42,683 nucleotides of DNA, from assembly GCA_027451345.1 (NCBI GenBank), contig DAIDJO010000020.1:1-42683 (forward strand). The letters are read 5' to 3'. Numbering within the stretch: position 1 is the stretch's first letter; the number at the start of each line of letters is the position of its first letter. Positions 1 through 8,236 of this stretch are shown here, piece after piece. A program made the translations under genes and the position numbers. Origin of the DNA: Solirubrobacterales bacterium. GTDB taxonomy: Bacteria > Actinomycetota > Thermoleophilia > Solirubrobacterales > Solirubrobacteraceae. The notes under the pieces are model-generated. The model had not been told where the DNA came from, searched no databases, and saw nothing but the letters and a program-made list of their open reading frames with translations.

Positions 1-195
1 AGCAAGCTGCTCGAATCAGCGGTCGCCAACGCCGAGAACAATCACGATCTCGACGGCGAGGATCTGGTCATCAAGGCGGTGCACGCCGATGAGGGTCCGA
101 CGATCAAGCGGTTCCGTCCGCGCGCCCAGGGCCGCGCGACCAAGATCCGCAAGCGCACCGCGCACCTGACCATCCTCCTGACTTCGAAGAACTAG
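1..195 (+). CDS. rplV: 50S ribosomal protein L22 (uL22), C-terminal part
   Basis: This is the last 64 codons of an open frame that enters from the left edge and stops at TAG 193-195. The C-terminal residues carry the L22 signature [15 protein letters not shown], the beta-hairpin region that lines the peptide exit tunnel and binds 23S rRNA, followed by RKRTAHLTI near the end. Its place directly before rpsC is the standard S10-operon order. The 10-base gap to rpsC suggests cotranscription. The N-terminal part lies outside the window. Confidence 0.95.
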   Translation, partial: SKLLESAVANAENNHDLDGEDLVIKAVHADEGPTIKRFRPRAQGRATKIRKRTAHLTILLTSKN

Positions 196-205
196 AGAAA
201 CATCC

Positions 206-1309
206 ATGGGTCAAAAAGTTCATCCCGAATCGATCCGCGTGGGGTACATCCACGACTGGAAGTCGAACTGGTTCAACGAGAAGAACTTCGCGGACTACCT
301 CCACGAGGACACGCAGATCCGCGAGCACATCGTTCGCCGGCTGTCGCACGCGGGCCTCTCCGACATCACGATCCGCAAGAACGCGAACGAGGTGGAGGTC
401 AACATCCACACGGCGCGGCCCGGCATCGTGATCGGCAAGTCGGGTTCCGAGGTCGACCAGCTGCGGCGCGACCTGCACCGCATCACCGGCAAGCAGGTCA
501 AGGTCAACATCCTCGAGATCAAGCGCCCGGAGCTCGACGCGCGTCTCGTCGCGCAGTCGATCGCCGAGCAGCTGCAGAACCGCGTCGCCTTCCGCCGCGC
601 GATGAAGCGCGCGCTCACGAGCGCCATGCGCTCCGGCGCCAAGGGCGTGAAGGTGCAGGTCTCCGGCCGCCTCGGCGGCGCCGAGATGGCCCGCACCGAG
701 GGCTACTCGGACGGCCGCGTGCCGCTGCACACGCTGCGCGCGGACATCGACTTCGGGTTCCATGAGGCCAAGACGACGTTCGGACGGATCGGCGTGAAGT
801 GCTGGATCAACAAGGGCGAGATCATGCCCGAGGGCTACACCGGCGCTGACCTGACGATCATGGACGCGCCGTCGCCGCAGCAGAACGACCGTGACGGCCG
901 AGGCGGGCGCGATCGGCGCGACAACCGCGGCCGGGGTGGCGCGGGTGGTCCCGGTGGACGTGGACGTGGACGTGGACCTGGCCAGGGCGGTCCGGGAACC
1001 GGTGGTCCGGGTGGGCCCGGTGGCCGTGGCCGTGGCCGTGGCCCGGGTGGGCCCGGCGGCGCCGGCGGCTCCGGCGGTCCCGGACGTGGCTCGTACTCCG
1101 GCCAGGGCGGCCGCGGCCCCGGTGCGCCCGGTCAGGGCGGCGCCGGACGTGGCCCCGGTGGTCCCGGAGGGAACCGTGGTCCGCGGCCGCAGGGCGCAGG
1201 ACAGCCGAACCGTGGGCCGCGCCCGCAGGGCGGCGGCAACCAGGGCGGCGCGAACCAGGGCGGCGGGAACGCCGGCGGTGGTGCCGCGCCGAGCGGAGGT
1301 AACGGCTGA
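206..1309 (+). CDS. rpsC: 30S ribosomal protein S3 (uS3) with long Gly/Arg/Pro-rich C-terminal tail
   Basis: S3 sits at the mRNA entry channel of the 30S subunit and helps unwind mRNA. The start [13 protein letters not shown] is canonical. The KH domain ([14 protein letters not shown], about residues 71-84) and the C-terminal domain ([20 protein letters not shown], about 153-172) are intact, so residues 1-227 match a normal S3 (E. coli S3 is 233 residues). From about residue 228 to 367 the protein is almost only Gly, Arg, Pro, Gln and Asn, with GPGG, GRGRG and RGPRPQGG repeats. Other actinobacterial S3 proteins have modest tails, but this one is very long. The stop TGA overlaps the rplP ATG by one base, so translation is probably coupled. 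The tail is in frame up to that overlap and shows no sign of a frameshift. Confidence 0.97.
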   Translation: MGQKVHPESIRVGYIHDWKSNWFNEKNFADYLHEDTQIREHIVRRLSHAGLSDITIRKNANEVEVNIHTARPGIVIGKSGSEVDQLRRDLHRITGKQVKVNILEIKRPELDARLVAQSIAEQLQNRVAFRRAMKRALTSAMRSGAKGVKVQVSGRLGGAEMARTEGYSDGRVPLHTLRADIDFGFHEAKTTFGRIGVKCWINKGEIMPEGYTGADLTIMDAPSPQQNDRDGRGGRDRRDNRGRGGAGGPGGRGRGRGPGQGGPGTGGPGGPGGRGRGRGPGGPGGAGGSGGPGRGSYSGQGGRGPGAPGQGGAGRGPGGPGGNRGPRPQGAGQPNRGPRPQGGGNQGGANQGGGNAGGGAAPSGGNG

Positions 1310-1722
1310 TGCTCGCTCCCAAGCGTGTCAAGCACCGCAAGCAGCACCGCGGCCGTCGGGCCGGGCTCTCGCGCGGACAGGTGAAGGTGCAGTTCGGCGA
1401 GTACGGGCTCAAGGCGCTCGACGCCGGGTGGATCACCAACCGTCAGATCGAGGCCGCTCGTATCGCCATGACCCGCAAGATCCGCCGCGGCGGCAAGGTG
1501 TGGATCAACGTCTTCCCCGACAAGTCCTACACGAAGAAGCCGGCCGAGACCCGCATGGGCTCCGGCAAGGGCTCGCCCGAGGGCTGGGTCGCGGTGGTGA
1601 AGCCGGGTCGCGTGATGTTCGAGCTGGCCGGCGTCCCCGAGCCGCTCGCCCGCGAGGCGATGCGTCTGGCCGGTCACAAGCTTCCGGTCCGCACCAAGTT
1701 CGTCGTGCGGGAGGAGGGGTGA
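1309..1722 (+). CDS. rplP: 50S ribosomal protein L16 (uL16)
   Basis: L16 organises the A-site and central protuberance side of the 50S subunit near tRNA. The protein is 137 residues, the usual length, and opens with the typical [15 protein letters not shown]. The family segment [20 protein letters not shown] is visible around residues 68-87, and it ends with LPVRTKFV. The ATG shares its first base with the end of the rpsC stop (TGATG). Three bases separate it from rpmC. Nothing unusual is seen. Confidence 0.97.
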   Translation: MLAPKRVKHRKQHRGRRAGLSRGQVKVQFGEYGLKALDAGWITNRQIEAARIAMTRKIRRGGKVWINVFPDKSYTKKPAETRMGSGKGSPEGWVAVVKPGRVMFELAGVPEPLAREAMRLAGHKLPVRTKFVVREEG

Positions 1723-1725
1723 TCC

Positions 1726-1926
1726 ATGAAGTCAACGGAACTGCGTGATCTGAACGAGCGAGAGCTCGTCGAGCACATCAAGACGGCGCGCCGGGACCTG
1801 CTCGGGCTGCGCTTCCAGCACGCCACCGGCGAGTTGGAGAACACGGCGGGAATGCGCCGTGCGAAGAGGGCGATCGCCAGGGCACTGACGATCGCCAATG
1901 AACGTGGGATTGAGATCAATGGCTGA
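1726..1926 (+). CDS. rpmC: 50S ribosomal protein L29 (uL29)
   Basis: L29 is a small two-helix protein near the peptide exit tunnel, where it helps form the docking site for SRP and trigger factor. At 66 residues it has the family pattern: an N-terminal helix (STELRDLNERELVEHI), then LLGLRFQHATGELENT and a basic C-terminal helix (RRAKRAIARALTI). Its last eight bases (ATGGCTGA) overlap the start of rpsQ, so the two are probably translationally coupled. Confidence 0.95.
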   Translation: MKSTELRDLNERELVEHIKTARRDLLGLRFQHATGELENTAGMRRAKRAIARALTIANERGIEING

Positions 1927-2623
1927 CGAAACTGAAGAGACCCCGGCTGAGGCCGCCGAGACGCCGGCTGCGGACTCCGCGGCTGCGGCAGAGATGAACA
2001 CCGCTGCCTCCACGGAGGACTCCGAGGCGTCGGCCGAGGCCGCCACCGCGAAGCCGGCCGCTGAGGAGCAGGCACCCCCCGCCGCGGAGCCCGCCCCCGA
2101 GGAGCCGGCGCCGGCCGCCGAGGCAGCCGCGCCGGCCGCCCCGGCCGAGCCGGTGGTTCAGCTGAGCCCGAAGGAGCGCCGCCAGGCGCTGCGAGCCCGC
2201 CGTGCCGCAAAGACCGGGCAGCGCGCGACGCTGACGCCGGAGGAGCGCCAGGCCGAACGGGAGCAGAACCGCAAGCAGAAGGCATCCGCCCGCCGTACCC
2301 GGCGCGCGTCGGAGCGCACCGCGTACAAGGCGGCCGCGCACGAGCGCACGGCGACGCCGGCGCGGGAGCACGAGAGCGGCCAGCAGAAGACCCGTCAGGG
2401 AGTGGTCGTCTCCGACAAGGCTGACAAGACCATCACCGTGCGGATCGACGTCGCTCGGCGTCACCGCCGGTATCAGAAGATCGTCCGCACCTCGACGACG
2501 CTGCACGCGCACGACGAGCGCAACGACGCGCACGTCGGCGACACCGTGGTCGTGCGTGAATCCCGGCCGCTGTCGCGCCTGAAGCGCTGGCGTCTGGTCG
2601 AGGTCGTCGAGAGGGCCAGGTAG
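1919..2623 (+). CDS. rpsQ: 30S ribosomal protein S17 (uS17) with long N-terminal extension
   Basis: S17 is an OB-fold protein that binds 16S rRNA in the lower body of the 30S subunit. The real S17 domain is the last ~78 residues: [19 protein letters not shown], then [20 protein letters not shown] and the terminal [10 protein letters not shown]. Before it lie about 155 extra residues in one frame. Residues 1-80 are acidic and rich in Ala, Pro and Glu. Residues 81-155 are strongly basic and look helical ([26 protein letters not shown]). The usual length is about 85 residues; some actinobacteria have extensions of around 50. I chose ATG 1919 because it overlaps the rpmC stop (ATGGCTGA). An in-frame ATG at 1898 would add seven residues. 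Confidence 0.93.
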   Translation: MADETEETPAEAAETPAADSAAAAEMNTAASTEDSEASAEAATAKPAAEEQAPPAAEPAPEEPAPAAEAAAPAAPAEPVVQLSPKERRQALRARRAAKTGQRATLTPEERQAEREQNRKQKASARRTRRASERTAYKAAAHERTATPAREHESGQQKTRQGVVVSDKADKTITVRIDVARRHRRYQKIVRTSTTLHAHDERNDAHVGDTVVVRESRPLSRLKRWRLVEVVERAR

Positions 2624-2625
2624 AC

Positions 2626-2994
2626 ATGGTTCAGAACGAAACCCGGCTGCGCGTCGCCGACAACACGGGCGCGCGCGAGATCCTGGTGATCCGCGTCAAG
2701 GGCGGCCACCGCCGCCGGTACGCCGGTGTCGGCGATGTCGTCAAGGCGACCGTCAAGCAGGCGAGCCCCGGCGGCTCCGTCAAGAAGGGCGACGTCGTCG
2801 ACGCCGTCGTCGTTCGCACCAAGAAGGCGCACGGCCGTGAGGACGGCACCTACATCGCCTTCGACGAGAACGCCGCCGTGATCATCGACAACAACAACAA
2901 TCCGCGTGGCACCCGCATCTTCGGGCCGGTCGCGCGTGAGCTGCGCGAGCGCAACTTCATGAAGATCGTCTCGCTCGCGCCGGAGGTGCTGTGA
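2626..2994 (+). CDS. rplN: 50S ribosomal protein L14 (uL14)
   Basis: L14 forms part of the inter-subunit bridge contacts on the 50S. It is 122 residues, exactly the family norm, with the hallmark [18 protein letters not shown] near the N-terminus and [20 protein letters not shown] near the C-terminus. The stop TGA shares its last base with the rplX ATG. It starts two bases after the rpsQ stop. Confidence 0.98.
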   Translation: MVQNETRLRVADNTGAREILVIRVKGGHRRRYAGVGDVVKATVKQASPGGSVKKGDVVDAVVVRTKKAHGREDGTYIAFDENAAVIIDNNNNPRGTRIFGPVARELRERNFMKIVSLAPEVL

Positions 2995-3320
2995 TGCCCG
3001 CCCGGATCAAGAGCGACGATGAGGTCGTCGTGATCAGCGGCAAGGACCGCGGCAAGAAGGGCCGCGTCCTGCGTGTCGACCCCAAGCACGAGCGCGTGTT
3101 CGTCGAGGGCCTGAACATGATCAAGCGCCACCAGAAGGCGAACCCGATGTCGCCCACCTCCCAGCAGACCAGTGGCGTGATCGAGAAGGAGGGCGGGATC
3201 CACATCTCCAACGTGGCGCTCGTCGATCCGAAGGACGGCAGGCCCACCCGTGTCGGCGTCGAGCTCGTGGACGGTCGGCGCGTGCGCGTCGCCCGCCGCA
3301 GCGGAACGAGGATCGACTGA
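2994..3320 (+). CDS. rplX: 50S ribosomal protein L24 (uL24)
   Basis: L24 is an assembly-initiator protein that binds the 5' end of 23S rRNA. The KOW motif is present ([19 protein letters not shown], about residues 7-25), followed by [16 protein letters not shown]. At 108 residues the length is normal. ATG 2994 is preferred over GTG 2991 because GGAGG at 2982-2986 then has a 7-base spacing. The stop overlaps the rplE ATG by one base. Confidence 0.97.
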   Translation: MPARIKSDDEVVVISGKDRGKKGRVLRVDPKHERVFVEGLNMIKRHQKANPMSPTSQQTSGVIEKEGGIHISNVALVDPKDGRPTRVGVELVDGRRVRVARRSGTRID

Positions 3321-3892
3321 TGGCCGCCCGTCTGAAGACCAGGTACGAGAACGAGATCCGTCCGGCGCTGATCGAGCGCTTCGGCTACGACTCGCCGATG
3401 CAGGCACCGAAGATCCTCAAGGTCACGGTCAACATGGGCGTCGGCGACGGCAAGCAGGACTCGAAGATCTTCGACGCCGCCGCCGAGCAGCTTGGCCAGA
3501 TCACGGGCCAGAAGCCGAACGTGCGCCGTGCGCGCAAGTCGATCGCCCAGTTCAAGCTGCGCGAGGGGATGCCCGTCGGTCTGGCCGTGACCCTGCGCGG
3601 TGACCGCCAGTACGAGTTCCTGGATCGTCTGTTCTCGGTCGCGATGCCGAGAATCCGGGATTTCCAGGGCGTCAACCCGCGCGCCTTCGACGGCCGCGGG
3701 AACTACACGCTCGGCATCCGCGAGCAGATCATCTTCCCCGAGATCGATTACGACGAGGTCGACCAGACGCGCGGCCTCGACGTCACGATCACGACCAACC
3801 GTTGCACTGACGAGGAGTCCTACGCTCTGCTCGAGGCCCTCGGCATGCCCTTCGCGAAGACCGGCCGTCCGCAGGCCGCGACACAGAGTTAG
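3320..3892 (+). CDS. rplE: 50S ribosomal protein L5 (uL5)
   Basis: L5 binds 5S rRNA and forms an intersubunit bridge in the central protuberance. The protein has 190 residues, slightly longer than the ~180 norm. Visible family segments are [32 protein letters not shown], and [20 protein letters not shown] followed by [19 protein letters not shown]. The C-terminal ~10 residues (GRPQAATQS) are a short extra tail. The start ATG overlaps the rplX stop by one base. Confidence 0.98.
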   Translation: MAARLKTRYENEIRPALIERFGYDSPMQAPKILKVTVNMGVGDGKQDSKIFDAAAEQLGQITGQKPNVRRARKSIAQFKLREGMPVGLAVTLRGDRQYEFLDRLFSVAMPRIRDFQGVNPRAFDGRGNYTLGIREQIIFPEIDYDEVDQTRGLDVTITTNRCTDEESYALLEALGMPFAKTGRPQAATQS

Positions 3893-3901
3893 GAAAGTAG
3901 C

Positions 3902-4087
3902 GTGGCCAAGACCTCACAACGAGTCCGTCAGCAGCGGACGCCCAAGTTCAAGACCCGGGGCTACAGCCGTTGCCGTCGCTGCGGCCGTGCCCGCTCGGTG
4001 TACCGCAAGTTCGGCCTGTGCCGGATCTGCCTGCGCGAGCTCGCTCACAACGGCTACATCCCCGGCATGACGAAGTCGAGCTGGTGA
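3902..4087 (+). CDS. rpsN: 30S ribosomal protein S14 (uS14), zinc-binding short form
   Basis: This 61-residue S14 is the short, zinc-ribbon (type Z) form. Four cysteines are in place: CRRCG and, 16 residues on from the first, CRIC. S14 sits in the 30S head near the A-site. Translation starts at GTG 3902 with AGGAAAG four bases upstream. The C-terminus [11 protein letters not shown] is typical. Many actinobacteria also encode a zinc-free paralogue elsewhere for zinc starvation; none is in this window. Confidence 0.97.
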   Translation: MAKTSQRVRQQRTPKFKTRGYSRCRRCGRARSVYRKFGLCRICLRELAHNGYIPGMTKSSW

Positions 4088-4091
4088 TCGC

Positions 4092-4499
4092 ATGTCCATG
4101 ACCGATCCTGTGGCCGATTTCCTGACGCGCCTGCGCAACGGCGCCAAGGCCCAGCACCACGATGTCTCGATCCCGTCCTCGAAGCTGAAGCGCGAGGTCG
4201 CGCGCATCCTCAAGGAGCAGGGCTACATCGAGGGCTACGAGGTGGTCCCGGCGTCGGCCGAGCGTCCCGGCGAGACGATCACCGTCACGCTCAAGTACAC
4301 GAAGGACCGCAGGCCCGTGATCAGCGGCATCCAGCGCGTCTCGCGTCCGGGCCAGCGCCATTACGTCGACCACGCCCACATCCCGAAGATCCAGGGTGGC
4401 ATGGGCACCGCGATCATCTCCACCTCCCGCGGAGTCATGACCGGCCACGAGGCCCGTCAGCTCGGCATCGGTGGCGAGGTCGTGGCCAAGGTCTGGTAG
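4092..4499 (+). CDS. rpsH: 30S ribosomal protein S8 (uS8)
   Basis: S8 binds helix 21 of 16S rRNA and is a primary assembly protein. The 135-residue product begins [17 protein letters not shown] and keeps the C-terminal signature [20 protein letters not shown]. Both ATG 4092 and ATG 4098 could serve as the start. In E. coli S8 is the translational repressor of this operon; no matching mRNA site was identified here. Confidence 0.97.
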   Translation: MSMTDPVADFLTRLRNGAKAQHHDVSIPSSKLKREVARILKEQGYIEGYEVVPASAERPGETITVTLKYTKDRRPVISGIQRVSRPGQRHYVDHAHIPKIQGGMGTAIISTSRGVMTGHEARQLGIGGEVVAKVW

Positions 4500-4519
4500 A
4501 GCAGAGGACTGAAGATCGC

Positions 4520-5065
4520 ATGTCGAGAATTGGTAGACAACCCATCCCCGTGCCCGCCGGCGTGTCCGTCACGATCGAGCCGGAGCTCATCACCGTGAAG
4601 GGTCCCGGTGGCGAGCTGTCCGAGCGGATCTCCCGCGACATCACCGTCGAGCAGACCTCCGGCGACGGCGGCGACCAGCTCGTCGTCTCGAGGCCGACGG
4701 ATCGCGGCGAGCACCGTGCCCTGCACGGGCTGACCCGCACGCTCGTGGCGAACATGGTCACCGGGGTCACGCAGGGCTTTTCCAAGAACCTGGAGATCCA
4801 GGGCGTCGGGTACCGCGCCGCGCTGAAGGGGCGCGACCTGGAGCTCGCCCTCGGGTACTCGCACCCGGTCGAGATCAAGGCCCCGGACGGCATCACCTTC
4901 GAGGTGCCCCAGCCGACCCGCATCACGGTCAGGGGAGCCTCCAAGCAGGCGGTCGGAGAGATCGCCGCGCAGATCCGCAAGCAGCGCAAGCCCGAGCCGT
5001 ACAAGGGCAAGGGCATCCGCTACGAGGGCGAGTACGTCGCAAGGAAGGTCGGTAAGCGCGCATGA
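4520..5065 (+). CDS. rplF: 50S ribosomal protein L6 (uL6)
   Basis: L6 lies near the sarcin-ricin loop and L7/L12 stalk base. The protein has 181 residues, the normal length, opening [15 protein letters not shown]. The C-terminal family signature is visible as [18 protein letters not shown] (about 155-172), ending VGKRA. The final ATGA overlaps rplR by four bases, indicating translational coupling. Confidence 0.98.
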   Translation: MSRIGRQPIPVPAGVSVTIEPELITVKGPGGELSERISRDITVEQTSGDGGDQLVVSRPTDRGEHRALHGLTRTLVANMVTGVTQGFSKNLEIQGVGYRAALKGRDLELALGYSHPVEIKAPDGITFEVPQPTRITVRGASKQAVGEIAAQIRKQRKPEPYKGKGIRYEGEYVARKVGKRA

Positions 5066-5415
5066 GCGTGAAGACGAAGGAAGCACAGCGCCTGAAGCGG
5101 CGTCGGCGGGTGCGCGCCAAGGTGCGCGGCACGGCTGAGCGCCCGCGCATCTCCGTGTTCCGTTCCAACCGCGGCATCGCCGCGCAGCTGATCGATGACG
5201 ACGCCGGGCGCACGCTGGCGGCGGTCAACTGGATCGAGGCGCCGCTGCGCGAGCTCCGCGGCAGCGAGCAGGCCAAGCGGGCCGGCGAGCTGCTCGCCGC
5301 GCGGGCCAAGGCGGCCGGCATCGAGGCGGCGGTCTTTGACCGTGGCGGCTACCAGTACCACGGGCGCGTGCAGGCGCTCGCCGACGGTGCCCGCGAGGGC
5401 GGGCTGAATTTCTAA
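5062..5415 (+). CDS. rplR: 50S ribosomal protein L18 (uL18)
   Basis: L18 binds 5S rRNA with L5. The 117-residue product has the basic N-terminus typical of bacterial L18 ([23 protein letters not shown]) and the C-terminal core [26 protein letters not shown], of which the last part is highly conserved. The start ATG lies inside the last codons of rplF. A 32-base gap follows before rpsE. Confidence 0.97.
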   Translation: MSVKTKEAQRLKRRRRVRAKVRGTAERPRISVFRSNRGIAAQLIDDDAGRTLAAVNWIEAPLRELRGSEQAKRAGELLAARAKAAGIEAAVFDRGGYQYHGRVQALADGAREGGLNF

Positions 5416-5430
5416 GCGCCCTCCGGACGC

Positions 5431-5436
5431 TACTCT
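5431..5436 (+). promoter_or_regulatory. Candidate internal -10 box before rpsE
   Basis: TACTCT lies 11 bases before the rpsE ATG, in one of the few real gaps of the spc cluster, and no convincing Shine-Dalgarno precedes that ATG. It may be an internal promoter giving a very short leader. No good -35 is visible. Confidence 0.25.
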
Positions 5437-5447
5437 GGACTGAATTC

Positions 5448-6041
5448 ATGGCACGAGATCGCACAGTTTCCGCAGCAGGGCTCGACCTCCAGGAGCGAGT
5501 CGTCGAGATCAACCGCGTCGCGAAGGTCGTCAAGGGCGGCCGCCGCTTCTCGTTCACCGCGCTGGTCGTGGTGGGCGATGAGCGCGAGGTGGTCGGTGTC
5601 GGGTACGGCAAGGCCAACGAGGTCCCCGTCGCGATTCAGAAGGGCGTCGAGAAGGCGAAGAAGAACCTCTACCGGGTTCCCAAGCACGGCTCGACGATCA
5701 CCCATCAGACGACCGGGGTGTTCGGGTCCGGGCGGGTCTTCCTGAAGCCGGCCGCCCCGGGTACCGGCGTCATCGCCGGTGGCGGGGTGCGCGCCGTGCT
5801 CGAGCTGGCCGGCATCCACGACATCCTCTCCAAGTCGCTCGGCTCGCAGAACCCGATCAACCTCGTCAAGGCGACGATGGCCGGGCTCGAGTCGCTGCGC
5901 ACGCCGGAGGAGGTTGCTGAGCTTCGCGGGCTCTCCGTCAACGCCGTGCTCGGCCTCATCGGCGAGGAGCAGGCGACCGAGACCATCTCGGCCGAGTCCG
6001 CCGCCCAGGGCGCCGCAGCCGAGGCGGAGGCGGTGGCATGA
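5448..6041 (+). CDS. rpsE: 30S ribosomal protein S5 (uS5)
   Basis: S5 contributes to decoding accuracy and the mRNA entry helicase with S3 and S4. The S5 N-terminal domain ([20 protein letters not shown]) and the following [10 protein letters not shown] and [15 protein letters not shown] segments are intact, as is [15 protein letters not shown]. Total 197 residues; the last ~25 are an Ala/Glu-rich tail absent from short S5 proteins. The gene ends in an ATGA overlap with rpmD. Confidence 0.98.
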   Translation: MARDRTVSAAGLDLQERVVEINRVAKVVKGGRRFSFTALVVVGDEREVVGVGYGKANEVPVAIQKGVEKAKKNLYRVPKHGSTITHQTTGVFGSGRVFLKPAAPGTGVIAGGGVRAVLELAGIHDILSKSLGSQNPINLVKATMAGLESLRTPEEVAELRGLSVNAVLGLIGEEQATETISAESAAQGAAAEAEAVA

Positions 6042-6220
6042 GCGGCACGCTGAAGGTCAGGCAGCTGAAGTCCAAGAACGGCTCGGATCAACGCCAGCTC
6101 GACACGCTGCGCTCGATCGGGCTGCGTCGCATCGGCCAGACGGTCGAGGTGAGCGACACGCCGCAGATGCGCGGGATGCTCCACAAGGTCCGACACCTGG
6201 TCGAGGTTGACGAAGCATGA
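6038..6220 (+). CDS. rpmD: 50S ribosomal protein L30 (uL30)
   Basis: L30 is a small non-universal 50S protein. The 60-residue product shows the family pattern: [13 protein letters not shown], then [17 protein letters not shown], and [13 protein letters not shown] at the end. It overlaps rpsE (ATGA at 6038) and rplO (ATGA at 6217) by four bases each. Confidence 0.95.
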   Translation: MSGTLKVRQLKSKNGSDQRQLDTLRSIGLRRIGQTVEVSDTPQMRGMLHKVRHLVEVDEA

Positions 6221-6738
6221 GTGAGAAGACTGAGATCGCGGCCGAGGAGATCGGCCTGCACAACCTGAAGCCCGCTCCGGGCTCGCGCCGTCCGCGCAAG
6301 CGCATCGGGCGTGGTGAGGGCTCCGGCACCGGCAAGACGTCCGGTCGCGGCCAGAAGGGCGCGGGCTCCCGCAGCGGTTCCAAGTCGCGCGCGAACTTCG
6401 AGGGCGGCCAGATGCCGATCCACATGCGGATGGGCAAGCTGCGCGGTCCGCACATGAAGAAGTCGATGCCCTTCGAGCCGTTCCGGACACACACGCAGGC
6501 GGTCAACCTGCAGGACCTCGAGGCCCGCTTCGACGCGGGCGCCGTGGTGGATCTCGCCTCCCTGAAGGCCAAGGGCCTCGCCACGCGCAAGGAGATCCCG
6601 GTCAAGATCCTCGCCAAGGGCGAGCTGACCAAGGCGCTGACCGTCAACGTGCACGCCGTCAGCGCGAGCGCGCGCGAGGCGATCGAGAAGGCCGGCGGGA
6701 CCGTTCAGCTCATCGAGAGCACCACTTCCGAGTCCTGA
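6217..6738 (+). CDS. rplO: 50S ribosomal protein L15 (uL15)
   Basis: L15 is a late-assembly 50S protein whose long basic N-terminal arm penetrates 23S rRNA. The arm is obvious (RPRKRIGRGEGSGTGKTSGR, then GQKGAGSRSG). The globular part ends KALTVNVHAVSASAREAIEK. At 173 residues it is longer than the ~147 norm; a 12-residue acidic leader ([12 protein letters not shown]) precedes the canonical start. The next 100 bases before secY are non-coding. Confidence 0.97.
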   Translation: MSEKTEIAAEEIGLHNLKPAPGSRRPRKRIGRGEGSGTGKTSGRGQKGAGSRSGSKSRANFEGGQMPIHMRMGKLRGPHMKKSMPFEPFRTHTQAVNLQDLEARFDAGAVVDLASLKAKGLATRKEIPVKILAKGELTKALTVNVHAVSASAREAIEKAGGTVQLIESTTSES

Positions 6739-6838
6739 GCGAGCCGGTGGCCAGCGCCGCTCGCACACATAGGCTCCGCCGCGATCGGACGGAGAACGCT
6801 CAGACGGTGGCCGCGCTCCTCCCGCGAGGGGGCGCCCG

Positions 6839-8119
6839 GTGATCTCGACGATCCTCGGCGCCTTCCGGATCCGGGAGATCCGCAACAAGGTGCTGTTCAC
6901 CTTCGCGATGCTCGGGCTCTACCGGCTGGGCTCCTACATCCCGGCGCCGTCGGTGAACACCCACGCCCTGCAGTCGATCCAGCAGGCCGCCGGCACCGGC
7001 GTCCTGAGCCTGCTCAACACGTTCTCCGGGGGCGCGCTCGCGCGCGTGGCGATCTTCGGTCTCGGGATCACCCCGTACATCACGGCATCGATCGTGCTGC
7101 AGGTGCTGACCGCGGTCGTGCCGTCGCTCGAGAAGCTCTCCAAGGAGGGCGAGGTCGGCCAGGCGAGAATCACCCAGTACACGCGCTACCTGACGGTCGC
7201 GCTCGCCTTCGCCCAATCGATCGGCTACGTCTTCCTGTTCAAGAGCCTCGAGACGCAATCCGGCGTCACGCTGATCCCGAACTTCAACGTCGGCAAGGTC
7301 TTCCTGATCGCCATCAGCCTCACCGCCGGCACGATCCTCGTCATGTGGATGGGCGAGTTGATCACCCAGCGCGGGATCGGCAACGGCATCTCGCTGATGA
7401 TCTTCGCCTCGATCCTCTCGCGGATCCCGAGCGGCGTCCAGTCGTGGTGGAACAGCCCCGATCAGTCGTTCAAGGTGATGATGCCGTTCATCGTCTTCGC
7501 GGTCGTGGCCGGCATCGTCTTCGTCCAGACCGGTCAGCGGCGGATCCCGGTGCAGTACGCCAAGCGCGTCATCGGGACCCGAATGACCCAGGGCGGCCAG
7601 ACCTACATTCCGCTCACGGTCATCATGGCCAACGTCATCCCGGTCATCTTCGCGGCGACGGTGATGTCGGTGCCACCGACGATCGGCCAGCTGATCGGCC
7701 AGAACAAGATCCACAACTGGGGAACGAGCCTCGCGACCTTCCTCTCGCCCGGGAGCTGGCACTACGTCGTCGGCGAGTGCATCCTGATCATCCTCTTCAC
7801 CTACTTCTACACGGCCGTCGTCTTCAACCCGATCGATCAGGCGGAGAACCTGAAGAAGTACGGGGGCTTCATCCCGGGCATCCGGCCCGGCCGACCGACC
7901 GCGGAGTTCCTCGACCGCGTGCTCGCCCGGCTCACCTTCCCCGGAGCGCTGTTCCTCGCCTTCATCGCGGCGCTGCCGACGATCCTCATCTCCCAGACCG
8001 GCGCCAATTTCGCCTTCGGCGGCACCTCGATCATCATCGTCGTCGGGGTCGCGCTCGACACGATGCGGCAGCTCGAGGCGCAGCTGATGTCACGAAGTTA
8101 CGAGGGCTTCCTCAGGTAG
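6839..8119 (+). CDS. secY: Protein translocase subunit SecY
   Basis: SecY is the channel-forming subunit of the Sec translocon in the cytoplasmic membrane. The product has 426 residues and about ten hydrophobic spans. Family signatures include NTFSGGALARVAIFGLGITP and YITASIVLQVL in the early region, and the GIRPGRPTAEFLDRVLAR loop before the last spans. The last stretch, MRQLEAQLMSRSYEGFL, is a canonical SecY terminus. Translation starts at GTG 6839 behind GAGGGGG with a 6-base spacing. A hairpin follows the gene, so the transcript may partly end there. Confidence 0.97.
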   Translation: MISTILGAFRIREIRNKVLFTFAMLGLYRLGSYIPAPSVNTHALQSIQQAAGTGVLSLLNTFSGGALARVAIFGLGITPYITASIVLQVLTAVVPSLEKLSKEGEVGQARITQYTRYLTVALAFAQSIGYVFLFKSLETQSGVTLIPNFNVGKVFLIAISLTAGTILVMWMGELITQRGIGNGISLMIFASILSRIPSGVQSWWNSPDQSFKVMMPFIVFAVVAGIVFVQTGQRRIPVQYAKRVIGTRMTQGGQTYIPLTVIMANVIPVIFAATVMSVPPTIGQLIGQNKIHNWGTSLATFLSPGSWHYVVGECILIILFTYFYTAVVFNPIDQAENLKKYGGFIPGIRPGRPTAEFLDRVLARLTFPGALFLAFIAALPTILISQTGANFAFGGTSIIIVVGVALDTMRQLEAQLMSRSYEGFLR

Positions 8120-8150
8120 CGTCGCCCGCTCGCCGGGCCCCGTCTGACGC

Positions 8151-8185
8151 GGGCCACCGCCGTCCTGTGACGGTGACGGTGGCCC
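8151..8185 (+). terminator. Hairpin after secY, probable terminator
   Basis: GGGCCACC (8151-8158) pairs with GGTGGCCC (8178-8185), and an inner CCGTC-ctgt-GACGG stem sits within. There is no real U-tract, as is common in high-GC actinobacteria. It lies 31 bases after the secY stop and would separate secY from the acyltransferase. Confidence 0.5.
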
Positions 8186-8236
8186 GATTCCCCGCGCCGG
8201 TGATCCGCCCGCGCCCGCCCGGGTAGAGAACCCGGG

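Noticed and set aside
891-1748. Alternate frame through the rpsC tail and rplP
   Set aside because: The rpsC tail frame joins the normal S3 core and ends at the rplP start overlap; the alternative is Ala/Arg/Val-rich noise.
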